Notes under the pieces: generated by a model
Database searches by the model: none
The model's input: the letters and a program-made list of their open reading frames with translations, nothing else
Told to the model about the DNA's origin: nothing
Program-made: the position numbers and the translations under genes
Shown here: positions 6,985-14,384 of the stretch, in pieces
Layout of the letters: every line of letters begins with the position of its first letter
Position numbering within the stretch: the stretch's first letter is position 1
Virus record (IMG/VR): IMGVR_UViG_3300035688_000051
Span: 1-30,245 of that record
Length of the DNA stretch: 30,245 nucleotides
Source: a virus
Direction: 5' to 3' (one strand)

Positions 6985-7004
6985 CCGCGCATAGACGTGC
7001 GCGG
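6985..7004 (+). terminator. GC-rich hairpin before the decoration and capsid genes
   Basis: CCGCGCA (6985-6991) pairs perfectly with TGCGCGG (6998-7004) around TAGACG. A pyrimidine-rich stretch with six T in eight bases (CTTTCTTT) follows after AAAT. It could be a partial terminator or an mRNA-processing or stability element. It sits exactly where expression must rise for the capsid genes. Confidence 0.4.
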
Positions 7005-7042
7005 AAATCTTTCTTTCTAAATTCAACAAAGGAGGCACAGGT

Positions 7043-7459
7043 ATGCCAAATGCACTGAGAACCGCCACGCCTATGGGTGATTGGCGGACATTCAAATTCA
7101 TCTGTGAGGATAGCCTCGGCCAGCACGGCATCAAAGATGCCCAGATCGCCGGGGACCCCTATCTTTACCTTGTCAACGACACCGTCGGTGCGCTTCTCGA
7201 AACAATCGCATTCGGTGAGGAAGGCGTCCTCATCTACCACGCCGAGAAGATCATGGTCATGAAGGATTCCGGCAAGGGCGAGTCATTTGATCCGGGGGAC
7301 AGGGTTTATTGGAATCCGACGACCCGGCTCGTTACGCCCGCCTATGATAGTGGTTATTTCTGGATTGGGATCGCAACCGAACCTGCCGGGGAAACCGACG
7401 ATTTCGTCGAAATTGACCTCAAGGGCGATCACGCCGAGGTTGAGGTAGTCCTTCCGTAA
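7043..7459 (+). CDS. Capsid decoration protein, DUF2190-like, 138 aa
   Basis: The C-terminal half carries GDRVYWNPTTRLVT, then WIGIATEPAGETDDFVEIDL, the pattern of the DUF2190 family that decorates or stabilises phage heads. An N-terminal extension of about 30 residues precedes the beta-rich core. It has one of the best ribosome sites in the window, AAAGGAGG at 7028-7035, as expected for an abundant virion protein. It lies 12 bases upstream of the major capsid gene, the normal order. Confidence in the family is good; the virion role is from the family. Confidence 0.8.
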   Translation: MPNALRTATPMGDWRTFKFICEDSLGQHGIKDAQIAGDPYLYLVNDTVGALLETIAFGEEGVLIYHAEKIMVMKDSGKGESFDPGDRVYWNPTTRLVTPAYDSGYFWIGIATEPAGETDDFVEIDLKGDHAEVEVVLP

Positions 7460-7471
7460 GGGGATACAATC

Positions 7472-8599
7472 ATGAACAGCAAAATCTTTAATCTCAACTG
7501 GGAAAAGTTCAATTACAAGGATCCCGAACAGCGGAAGAGCCTCGCGGGCGCGTTGCAGTATTTCTGCGCGCTTCCCAACAAGTATGTTGCGGATCGGTTC
7601 GCCAATGTCCAGGAGTTCGTCAAGGCTCACAAGCAGGTCCAGGAGTTCACCCTCATGTCCGACGGTTGGGTCAACGAGAAGGCCATCGACATCGTTCAGA
7701 AGTTCCACCTCATGACGGATTACGACAACGGCTATGAGCAGATCTTCGACATTCGGGATTATAGCGGCACTAAGGCGAGCGGCTTCGATATCGCGGCCGT
7801 CCGCTCGGGCCTCAAATTCCTTGAGGTCAAGCCGGGCGAGAAACTCAAAGTCTATCAGATGACCGGGGAAAAGGAGCGCGTGTTCTTCTGCTACTATGGT
7901 GGCGCGCTCGGCTGGCATCGTCAGCTCTTCGAGGACGGCGACTGGTGGACAATCGAGGACAACGCCATCGAGTTCCGGAACAAGGCATACAGTCACCGGG
8001 CAAGCGTCTATTATGCGCTTCTGGAAGCCGCGGCAACTGCCAAGGGTTGCTGTTCCGTCGTGGATGCCAATTGCCACGGCTGCGATGCGGATGCTGCGGA
8101 TATTGCGGCATCCATCAATTTCGCCGCAACGGATATCTTGACCAACGTGGCCAATCGCGGCTACGACATCAATCCTGCAACTACTCAATTCATCGTTCTG
8201 ACCCCGCTCCAACTCAGGGGCCGCGTGCGCTATGCCCTTAATCAGCGCATCCAAGCCTATACCGGCGCTGAACTTCGCATCGACTACAACTTCAAGCAGA
8301 TCACCTCAATGATGCTCACCCAAACCGACCGGATCATGGTCATCCTGCCCGGGCGGTCGCTCAAAATCGGCTACAGGATGGACCTCACCCTGTTCGACGA
8401 TTTCGACATCCTCAGCTATACCGACACGGTCGCCGGGTGGATGCGTCACGGTGGATGCATCGGCGACATCGACCAGATCAATTGCATCACGCTCACCGAG
8501 GAAAGCGGCTCATGCCCACCCCCCAGCTTCAACCCCTTGGTTGCTTGCGGGGAAGTTCCCACAGGCATAGGCCAAATGCAGCACGTAGAACCTCTTTAG
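7472..8599 (+). CDS. Major capsid protein (HK97-like fold expected)
   Basis: Length (375 aa), position after the scaffold and decoration genes, and composition fit the main shell protein. It carries an acidic central part with AAVRSGLKFLEVKPGEKL and a long alpha-beta C-terminal region with PLQLRGRVRYALNQRI and ITSMMLTQTDRIMVILPGR, as in peripheral-domain segments of HK97-fold capsids. A Cys cluster (KGCCSVVDANCHGCDADAA, about 190-208) and further cysteines near the C-terminus (SCPP, VAC) are unusual and might form crosslinks or bind metal. AAGGGG precedes the ATG. No cleavage site is obvious. Confidence 0.8.
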   Translation: MNSKIFNLNWEKFNYKDPEQRKSLAGALQYFCALPNKYVADRFANVQEFVKAHKQVQEFTLMSDGWVNEKAIDIVQKFHLMTDYDNGYEQIFDIRDYSGTKASGFDIAAVRSGLKFLEVKPGEKLKVYQMTGEKERVFFCYYGGALGWHRQLFEDGDWWTIEDNAIEFRNKAYSHRASVYYALLEAAATAKGCCSVVDANCHGCDADAADIAASINFAATDILTNVANRGYDINPATTQFIVLTPLQLRGRVRYALNQRIQAYTGAELRIDYNFKQITSMMLTQTDRIMVILPGRSLKIGYRMDLTLFDDFDILSYTDTVAGWMRHGGCIGDIDQINCITLTEESGSCPPPSFNPLVACGEVPTGIGQMQHVEPL

Positions 8600-8605
8600 G
8601 TTCTA
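8586..8605 (+). other. Hairpin at the end of the capsid gene
   Basis: TAGAACC (8586-8592) pairs with GGTTCTA (8599-8605) around TCTTTA, spanning the capsid stop codon. No T tract follows. It may shield the capsid mRNA 3' end or limit read-through, but this is only a structural observation. Confidence 0.35.
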
Positions 8606-8637
8606 AGGGAGAAAGGCTCAAAACAATTTATGCGGCA

Positions 8638-8668
8638 GGGGCCGAGTCGTTCTAGGCGGCTCGGCCCC
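8638..8668 (+). other. Strong GC-rich inverted repeat before the glycan genes
   Basis: GGGGCCGAG (8638-8646) and CTCGGCCCC (8660-8668) are exact complements separated by 13 bases. There is no T tract. It sits between the capsid gene and the start I prefer for the next gene (8684), and may lower read-through or act on the transcript. Confidence 0.45.
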
Positions 8669-8683
8669 GGGCCGATATCTGAG

Positions 8684-9433
8684 ATGCTAACACAACGAAG
8701 TCCAGCGGCAGTACGGATCATGCGTGATCGGGATGCTATCCAAGCCAGAAACCGCGCTGATAGCGCACGGGCTATCAATCCTGATCGACCGGCGGCAGAC
8801 GTGTTGCCTGATGGCGCTTGGGCGGGCCAACCGTGCTTTATTATCGGCGGCGGACCATCACTCATAGGGTTCGACTTCGAGCGCTTGCGCGAGCGCGGGC
8901 ATGTAATTGCCATCAATAAAGCGTATCTATACGCGCCGTTTGCAGACGTGGTGTTCTTTATGGACCACGCGAGCTTCTATATGTACCTTAAGCGCGGCCA
9001 GTTCGGTGCAGACGCGCTAAAGGCATGGGACGAATTCAAGGGTCTCCGGGTGTTCCTAAACCTCCGGGGGCGTGATGTTAAGGATGCTTATTCCATCCGA
9101 AGTATTGGGCGAGTAGGACTTTCAACATCGTTGCGACATGGGCTTTATCACGGCAATAATTCAGGATTCGGGGCTATCGGCGTTGCCATCTGCATGGGAG
9201 CTGACCCGATTTACCTGTTGGGATACGATCTTCGGCATCAGGGCAAGGTGACGCATTTTCACGGTGGCTACGGGCGACATCAGCCTGAGGTCGTCATGCG
9301 GTCATACCTGAAAGGATTGACGGAGTTGGCGCAACTCGTTGCGAAGCGAGGGCGGCCTAGGATCGTCAATCTCAGTCAGTCCTCGGACTTGAGGGCTTTT
9401 CCATTTTCGACAATCGATGAGGTTTTGAAATGA
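8684..9433 (+). CDS. DUF115/GT42-like Rossmann glycosylation protein, 249 aa
   Basis: The core starts CFIIGGGPSL (51-60), followed by AINKAY (76-81) and FADVVFFMDHASFY (86-99). Later come NNSGFGAIGVAI (158-169), LLGYDLR (178-184) and THFHGGY (190-196). This order matches the DUF115/MptE-like and GT42 sialyltransferase-type fold that binds nucleotide-linked sugars. ATG 8684 is preferred over 8630 because the residues encoded before it are low-complexity Arg/Pro/Gly over a hairpin, and because the N-terminus from 8684 then matches two other enzymes in the block. The ribosome site is weak. The donor and acceptor are unknown. Confidence 0.7.
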   Translation: MLTQRSPAAVRIMRDRDAIQARNRADSARAINPDRPAADVLPDGAWAGQPCFIIGGGPSLIGFDFERLRERGHVIAINKAYLYAPFADVVFFMDHASFYMYLKRGQFGADALKAWDEFKGLRVFLNLRGRDVKDAYSIRSIGRVGLSTSLRHGLYHGNNSGFGAIGVAICMGADPIYLLGYDLRHQGKVTHFHGGYGRHQPEVVMRSYLKGLTELAQLVAKRGRPRIVNLSQSSDLRAFPFSTIDEVLK

Positions 9434-9597
9434 AAAGCGATAATCAGATTGAACGAGATGAACGTGACGTTGAGGATATGCGGAAAGACGACGCGCCCGT
9501 TGTCGTGGAAGCCCGTAGGGCCAAAAAGGGACGTGAGGTGAGGGATTGGGCGCACATCGCCAACATAATCGATCCTGGGGCACCTCAGGCCCAATGA
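9430..9597 (+). CDS. Small charged protein, 55 aa
   Basis: The ATG overlaps the previous stop by ATGA, and the frame stays open for 55 codons. The product is highly charged at the N-terminus (MKSDNQIERDERDVEDMRKD), basic in the middle, and ends DWAHIANIIDPGAPQAQ. I recognise no family. Coupled translation with the upstream glycosylation gene suggests an accessory or partner protein. The short length leaves some doubt that it is expressed. Confidence 0.5.
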   Translation: MKSDNQIERDERDVEDMRKDDAPVVVEARRAKKGREVRDWAHIANIIDPGAPQAQ

Positions 9598-9624
9598 TGG
9601 CGTTTTTGGGGACAATCAGCAATT

Positions 9625-11196
9625 ATGATTACTAGCCAGCATACTCGTTCCAGAGAAGCCGTACTTCGGCGACGGGAAACGCGAATTAATCGGCAGAATC
9701 GCGGCAGGACAGTTTCTCCCGCTCCCATATCTCATGTCGCACCCATGCCGGGCAATTCACTAATTACCTGTATTACGCCGACGGGAGATAGGCCACTGGC
9801 TTTTGCACTCTGCCGAAAGTGGATGCTTCATCAAACGGTGAAACCATCACAATGGATAGTCGTGGATGACGGCGAGAATCCGATGATTCCGACGGGCAAT
9901 TTCCAATATGTCCGTAGGGAACCACGGTCGGATGACCCGAAACATACACTTAACCGTAACCTGGCGACGGCGCTTCCGTTGATCACGGGCGATAAGATTT
10001 TTATCATCGAGGACGACGAATACTATGCGCCGGAATATATCGAGGAGATGTCCCGGCGGTTGGATCAACATGAGGTTGTCGGCCTTCGGGATTATAAATA
10101 TTACCACCTCCCGACGGGCGGGTATATCGTCAACGCGAATCACACACACGCGAATCTTGCGGAAACGGCTTTCAGGAATTCCTTTCTTTATGAAATGCGT
10201 GAAATTCTAAACGTCGCCGATACATTTATAGATTTGCGGATATGGCAAAAGATCGGCAGTAGAGGATATCGGTTTGACGATAGCGGTAAATCGTTATTCC
10301 TTGGGATCAAGGGATTGCCCGGTCGGGCCGGGATCGGTATCGGCCACAATCCGGCCATGTATCGAAACATCAAAGATACGGCCGACAGGGGGATGCTCAA
10401 GAAATTTGCACCGAAGGATTATCAGATTTATCTGGATATCCTGACCGGGAAGTTGACCAGTGAAAATTATCAATCATATTTCCCGGCCGATCTTCCCGTC
10501 ACCGGAATCACGGTTTGCTGGAATACGAAAGACTTGATCGAGCGGGCCTATAATTCGATTCGAAAGTTCTATCCCGAGATGCCGATCATCATCATCGACG
10601 GTTCGGATGCAGCCGATCCGTGTGCGGGTTACGTGCGCCGACTGGCATCCAACAAGACGACAGTCATCTCGCTCGGCTACAACATCGGGCACGGGCGCGG
10701 GATGTGCCTGGGCATCGAGAAGGCCAAGACACCGTATGCCCTCATTTTCGATTCCGACATCGAATTATTGAAGCCGTGTGTTCAGGACATGTTGGCCATG
10801 ATGGAAGAAGATACATTCGGCGTTGGGGATGTCGATGAAACGGCAAACCGAAGTCGCCATATCAACTGGACACGCAATCCCATTAATGGCTCGATACGAT
10901 ATCTTCAACCCTCTTTCCAATTGATTGATATAAGGAATTACAAGAAGTTTTATCCCTATGTTCATCATGGAGCGCCCTGTTATTTGACGATGCTCGATAT
11001 CCATCAACGCGGATTGTCCGGCAAGATCATCAAGGTATTTCCAGGCTTGGGCCACTTTACCGAGGGCGGAACCGTCCTAGATGAAGCGCCGGGAGAAAAT
11101 GTTCATCACTACAAGGCGGCGACTCGCCAGTTTCGCGCAAAGAAACACATGCCCGAAATAGAACGGGATTGGGTAGCAAACAACGGGAGGGTATGA
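9625..11196 (+). CDS. Two-domain glycosyltransferase, 523 aa
   Basis: Two glycosyltransferase-like (GT-A) parts are fused. The first begins NSLITCITPTGDRPLAF (44-60), with VVDDGE (79-84) and the DxD-like IIEDDEYY (127-134). The second begins PVTGITVCWNTKDLIERAYN (291-310), with IIIIDGSD (321-328) and the DxD motif FDSDIELL (375-382). Such enzymes transfer sugars from nucleotide donors with a divalent metal. The first 30 residues are an Arg-rich segment (RSREAVLRRRETRINRQNR) shared with neighbouring enzymes. No membrane segment is visible, so it should act in the cytoplasm. Sugar and acceptor cannot be told from sequence. Confidence 0.8.
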   Translation: MITSQHTRSREAVLRRRETRINRQNRGRTVSPAPISHVAPMPGNSLITCITPTGDRPLAFALCRKWMLHQTVKPSQWIVVDDGENPMIPTGNFQYVRREPRSDDPKHTLNRNLATALPLITGDKIFIIEDDEYYAPEYIEEMSRRLDQHEVVGLRDYKYYHLPTGGYIVNANHTHANLAETAFRNSFLYEMREILNVADTFIDLRIWQKIGSRGYRFDDSGKSLFLGIKGLPGRAGIGIGHNPAMYRNIKDTADRGMLKKFAPKDYQIYLDILTGKLTSENYQSYFPADLPVTGITVCWNTKDLIERAYNSIRKFYPEMPIIIIDGSDAADPCAGYVRRLASNKTTVISLGYNIGHGRGMCLGIEKAKTPYALIFDSDIELLKPCVQDMLAMMEEDTFGVGDVDETANRSRHINWTRNPINGSIRYLQPSFQLIDIRNYKKFYPYVHHGAPCYLTMLDIHQRGLSGKIIKVFPGLGHFTEGGTVLDEAPGENVHHYKAATRQFRAKKHMPEIERDWVANNGRV

Positions 11197-11211
11197 GGGG
11201 AGACAGTATCA

Positions 11212-11850
11212 ATGACGTTTAGGGAACGGTTTGAGGCGCTTGTAATTCCCGGGGATCGTTCAGGAAAAGCCATCGAGCAGAATCTTAACGAGTTTCTTTG
11301 TTTCCTTGAATTTGCATACGGCTATTTCGGGGCACGCGGGATTGAGCGACCGATTGTTGTAGAAATCGGCATCTCTAACGGTCGCCAGAAGAGTTTTTAT
11401 GAGACATTATTGAACGCTGAACATATCGGAATGGATATCGGACAGCACATCCGAATAGATCGGTCAAGTTCGCGCTCAGGGCCCGTCTATCCCCCGGACA
11501 TCCTGGGCGATTCCCATGTCCAGGCGACGGTTGAACTATTAAAATCGAGGCTTGCGGGTCGGATGATCGATCTTCTCTTTATCGATGGCGATCATACCTA
11601 TCAAGGTGTCGCCGTGGATTATGCGCTATACGCGCCATTGACGAAACACATAGTTGCGTTCCATGACATTTCAACGGAACGATGGAAGGGCAACGCGGTT
11701 ACCGAGACCTGTGAGGTTAAGCGTCTTTGGAGCGAACTCGTCATTCAGGAAAAAAAACATACGGTTATAGAAATCAGGAATTATAACGACATGATGCCTT
11801 TCGGACATCACCAGATGGGGATCGGACTTGTCGTCAAGGATGCGAAGTAA
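11212..11850 (+). CDS. SAM-dependent methyltransferase, CmcI/Methyltransf_24-like, 212 aa
   Basis: The class I methyltransferase core is visible: VVEIGISNG (49-57), GMDI (73-76), GDSH (99-102), LLFIDGDHTYQG (121-132), and FHDIS (150-154). The IDGDHTY segment is characteristic of the Methyltransf_24 and cephalosporin-hydroxylase-like group, often found in glycan gene clusters and in some cases metal-dependent. It probably methylates a sugar or sugar-linked group made by the surrounding transferases, which would change a surface glycan. GAGGGGAG just upstream of the ATG is a good ribosome site. The substrate is not shown. Confidence 0.8.
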   Translation: MTFRERFEALVIPGDRSGKAIEQNLNEFLCFLEFAYGYFGARGIERPIVVEIGISNGRQKSFYETLLNAEHIGMDIGQHIRIDRSSSRSGPVYPPDILGDSHVQATVELLKSRLAGRMIDLLFIDGDHTYQGVAVDYALYAPLTKHIVAFHDISTERWKGNAVTETCEVKRLWSELVIQEKKHTVIEIRNYNDMMPFGHHQMGIGLVVKDAK

Positions 11851-11852
11851 TC

Positions 11853-12794
11853 ATGATAACCAGCAGGGAAATACGTTCCAGGGAGGCATTGATTCAAAGA
11901 GGACGACGCATCGAGGATCGGAAAAACCGCAAAAATCATGTTTATCGTTCTCGGTTGGGACACGATGCGGCAAGGGAAAGCACGATCATGGAAGATTGGG
12001 CTAGGCTTGCCGGGAACATCACGAAGGCCGGAGTCCCTAAGATGGCCGCCATCGCGGACATTAAGTATGCGCCATATCCGGTATCGCCCTTTCCCGTAAA
12101 CGCGTGCATCCCGACAATCGGCCGGGAGACGGTGATCACGGTCATCGATGCGCTCTTGACATCAACGGCAACGAACCTGAACATCTTCGTTATCGTTCAA
12201 GACAATGACCAGATGGCCGAGAGATTGAAAAATCGATATGGAGAAAAAAAGAACGTCTTCATAGAATCGATTGCAACAAGGATCGGATGGGCCGCGGCGC
12301 AAAACCTCGTGGCGCAGCAACCAGGCGCGCTCTTCATGTTGGGCGACGATTCGGTTGTTACATGCGATACGGTCCGGACGCTTGAGATTGCGATGGCGAG
12401 GATTTTCCCTCACGGAGACGGGGTGGTCGTTCCCCTGGAAACCCAAACGCTCTGGGGGGTTGGGCCGATGCCCGGGTTCGGATTCGTCGGTTCATTTCCG
12501 TTTGTCGGCGACAATTTCCTGAATAGATTTCCGGAACGGCAGATTCTCTGCCCGGATTATTTCGCCCATAGTTCAGATGTGGAACTATTGGATTACGGAC
12601 TTTCGGTTAATCGGTATGTTCAATGTACCGAAGCGACGTTAGATCATTTTGTTTTTCGTCCGGAAGATCACGATCAAACGGCAATGATCATAAAATCCCT
12701 AGCGAACCGGGCCATTGAAATTTATGTGGAACGAAATCGAAAGGGTTATCTTTGGGGGCAGAACTTCCATCGGCTGGATGCATCAAAAAGGTGA
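11853..12794 (+). CDS. GT-A-type glycosyltransferase, 313 aa
   Basis: After an Arg-rich first 30 residues (RSREALIQRGRRIEDRKNR) and a linker of about 50 residues, the catalytic part starts NACIPTIGR (83-91). It has IVQDND (114-119) and the metal-binding-like MLGDDSVV (162-169), then a C-terminal part with aromatic residues (DHFVFRPEDHDQ). This is the layout of a family 2-like enzyme. The gene starts two bases after the methyltransferase stop and runs into the next transferase. It probably adds one sugar in the pathway; donor and acceptor are unknown. Confidence 0.75.
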   Translation: MITSREIRSREALIQRGRRIEDRKNRKNHVYRSRLGHDAARESTIMEDWARLAGNITKAGVPKMAAIADIKYAPYPVSPFPVNACIPTIGRETVITVIDALLTSTATNLNIFVIVQDNDQMAERLKNRYGEKKNVFIESIATRIGWAAAQNLVAQQPGALFMLGDDSVVTCDTVRTLEIAMARIFPHGDGVVVPLETQTLWGVGPMPGFGFVGSFPFVGDNFLNRFPERQILCPDYFAHSSDVELLDYGLSVNRYVQCTEATLDHFVFRPEDHDQTAMIIKSLANRAIEIYVERNRKGYLWGQNFHRLDASKR

Positions 12795-13534
12795 AATTAT
12801 CCGTAATCTCGCGCTGGTATAACGAGGTAATGCTTGCCCCGTTATTTCTAAGCCACTATGCTTTTGCCGACGAGATTATAATCCTTTTGGATGAAGCGAC
12901 AAACGACGGTACGGCGGAGATTATCGCCGAATATCCGAACGCCCATATTAGGAGATATCGGCTTCCCGACAAGATTAACTATGGATTTACCACGGCCCTC
13001 GTGACGCGGGCCGCAGCCACGATAGACGGTGACTGGATCATGGCGCCCGATACGGATGAGTTTATCTTTCCCGCCGGGAACGGAGACGTGCGAACGGCAT
13101 TAAGTCAGGCGAACGGCAATCTGATTTATTCCGACATGTGGACGGTTTATCGGCATAAAACGGACAAAGATCTCGATTCATCTTGGCCGGTCATTCGGCA
13201 GAGGCGACACGGTGATCCGAATAAGACGATCGGATGGAACAGCCTATACCGAAAACCGATTATTGTGAAATCGGGGCTTGGCATTGATTGGTGGCCCGGA
13301 TTTCATCGCTATCGCGCCAACCCCAAAATAAGGGTTTCGAGTACGCGGCTCGTTGGGGCACATTGGATTATGGCCGATGTTGATTTGGCTATAGCGCGAC
13401 GATTGAGGGGGCGGCGAGAATTACAAAGCAAGGAAAACCTACGCTATAACTGGGGATTTCACAATTTTGACATTACCGAGGCAAGGATACGGGCAGAATG
13501 TAAAGCGCACGAAAATGATCCGGAATTATTCTGA
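12791..13534 (+). CDS. Family 2-like glycosyltransferase, 247 aa
   Basis: The product begins KLSVISRWYNEVMLAPLFLS (2-21), the usual first strand and NE motif of the family, followed by DEATNDGTAEI (34-44) and the DxD region DWIMAPDTDEFI (81-92). GTG 12791 is chosen because it overlaps the previous stop by GTGA and places the first strand at the N-terminus. An alternative TTG at 12752 has a better spaced AAAGGG (12740-12745) and would add 13 residues. Unlike its neighbours it lacks the Arg-rich N-terminal segment. Resembles sugar transferases with LpsA-like or RgpF-like short forms; exact role unknown. Confidence 0.7.
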   Translation: MKLSVISRWYNEVMLAPLFLSHYAFADEIIILLDEATNDGTAEIIAEYPNAHIRRYRLPDKINYGFTTALVTRAAATIDGDWIMAPDTDEFIFPAGNGDVRTALSQANGNLIYSDMWTVYRHKTDKDLDSSWPVIRQRRHGDPNKTIGWNSLYRKPIIVKSGLGIDWWPGFHRYRANPKIRVSSTRLVGAHWIMADVDLAIARRLRGRRELQSKENLRYNWGFHNFDITEARIRAECKAHENDPELF

Positions 13535-14066
13535 GCGGATATCACAATCACCCCAGGTTCCGGAGGCGAAGAAATGCCCGGAGATAAAACAATTTCCCTA
13601 TGGCATTGTCAGTCCGGCCATGATCCCGGAGGTTGCCGACAATATTCTCGATGAATATTTTAGCATAACCGGACAACTTGGCATCAAGGCATGCCTAGCG
13701 CTTGGCTTATGTCTGGGGTTCGTTAGAGATGGCGCATACCCCAACGGCGACAATGACCTGGATGTAATCGCTATTGTCAATCAGCAAGAGCGAATCGCCT
13801 TAACGGATGCCATGATCGGCAAGGGCTATATGCAGGGGCATTATTTTCCAGAGAAAGAGAATGCCCATTTTGTTAAGAGTCGGATATTGGTGGACATTTA
13901 TTTCCGAACGGCAGTAGGGTTCTATGCCGAACTGGGTAATGTGAATTACAAGGGGAAACCGTATCCCGTACCGCTACAATTCGACAAGTATCTGACCGCC
14001 TGTTATTCCAATTGGCGGATTCCGGAAGATCAGGGAGCCGGGGATATTCTGGCGAAGGGGCTTTAG
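13515..14066 (+). CDS. LicD-like nucleotidyltransferase-fold protein, 183 aa
   Basis: LicD/fukutin-family proteins carry a G-x-C-L-G-x-x-R then D-x-D motif. Here GLCLGFVRDG lies at 64-73, GDNDLDV at 78-84, and a third acidic site in ILVDIYF (D127). LicD enzymes move phosphorylcholine or related groups from CDP-linked donors to glycans, so this may add such a group to the phage-directed glycan. ATG 13515 is a moderate choice; an upstream TTG at 13467 is in frame and would overlap the previous gene by 68 bases. The N-terminal 50 residues are not part of the recognisable fold. Confidence 0.65.
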   Translation: MIRNYSERISQSPQVPEAKKCPEIKQFPYGIVSPAMIPEVADNILDEYFSITGQLGIKACLALGLCLGFVRDGAYPNGDNDLDVIAIVNQQERIALTDAMIGKGYMQGHYFPEKENAHFVKSRILVDIYFRTAVGFYAELGNVNYKGKPYPVPLQFDKYLTACYSNWRIPEDQGAGDILAKGL

Positions 14067-14384
14067 GTGATCGTTAATGGACATTATATGACGGGCGGCG
14101 GGAAGGCACACCTCTCGAACGCCGTGCATGAATCGATTTTCGGTTGTCCGATGTTCGGGACGTTCAATGTACGAACGATAAAGGATATCAAGACGCTCAC
14201 GCCGACACTCATGAATCAGAAGACCGGATGCCGATATTACCACGTCAGGATTGACGGTCAATATGATGCCTGGGCATGGCGGCGGCAGAAGAGTTTTATG
14301 ACGGGAACGAAATGGGAGTTGATCAGCAAGGAATTGCTGCCGGATATATTGAAACATAAAACCATAACAATGGAAATAACATGA
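14067..14384 (+). CDS. Unknown protein, possible CTP-dependent riboflavin kinase-like fold, 105 aa
   Basis: GTG 14067 has GAAGGGG at 14054-14060 with a six-base spacer; ATG 14088 is an alternative. The segment FGCPMFGTFNVRT (25-37) resembles the G-x-P-x-x-G-T-x-N-V core of archaeal-type CTP-dependent riboflavin kinases, and GCRYYHVRIDGQYDAWAWR (54-72) could be a following sheet. The match is short, and the protein is smaller than the usual family length. It ends by overlapping the collagen-like gene (ATGA). It may be a sugar-related enzyme or a diverged kinase fold; I am not sure of either. Confidence 0.5.
   Translation: MIVNGHYMTGGGKAHLSNAVHESIFGCPMFGTFNVRTIKDIKTLTPTLMNQKTGCRYYHVRIDGQYDAWAWRRQKSFMTGTKWELISKELLPDILKHKTITMEIT

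Noticed and set aside
7283-8254. 323-aa open frame on the minus strand over the decoration and capsid genes
   Set aside because: It is antisense to two well-supported genes, and its sequence has no recognisable domain. Biased third-position codon use opposite a structural gene explains the open frame.
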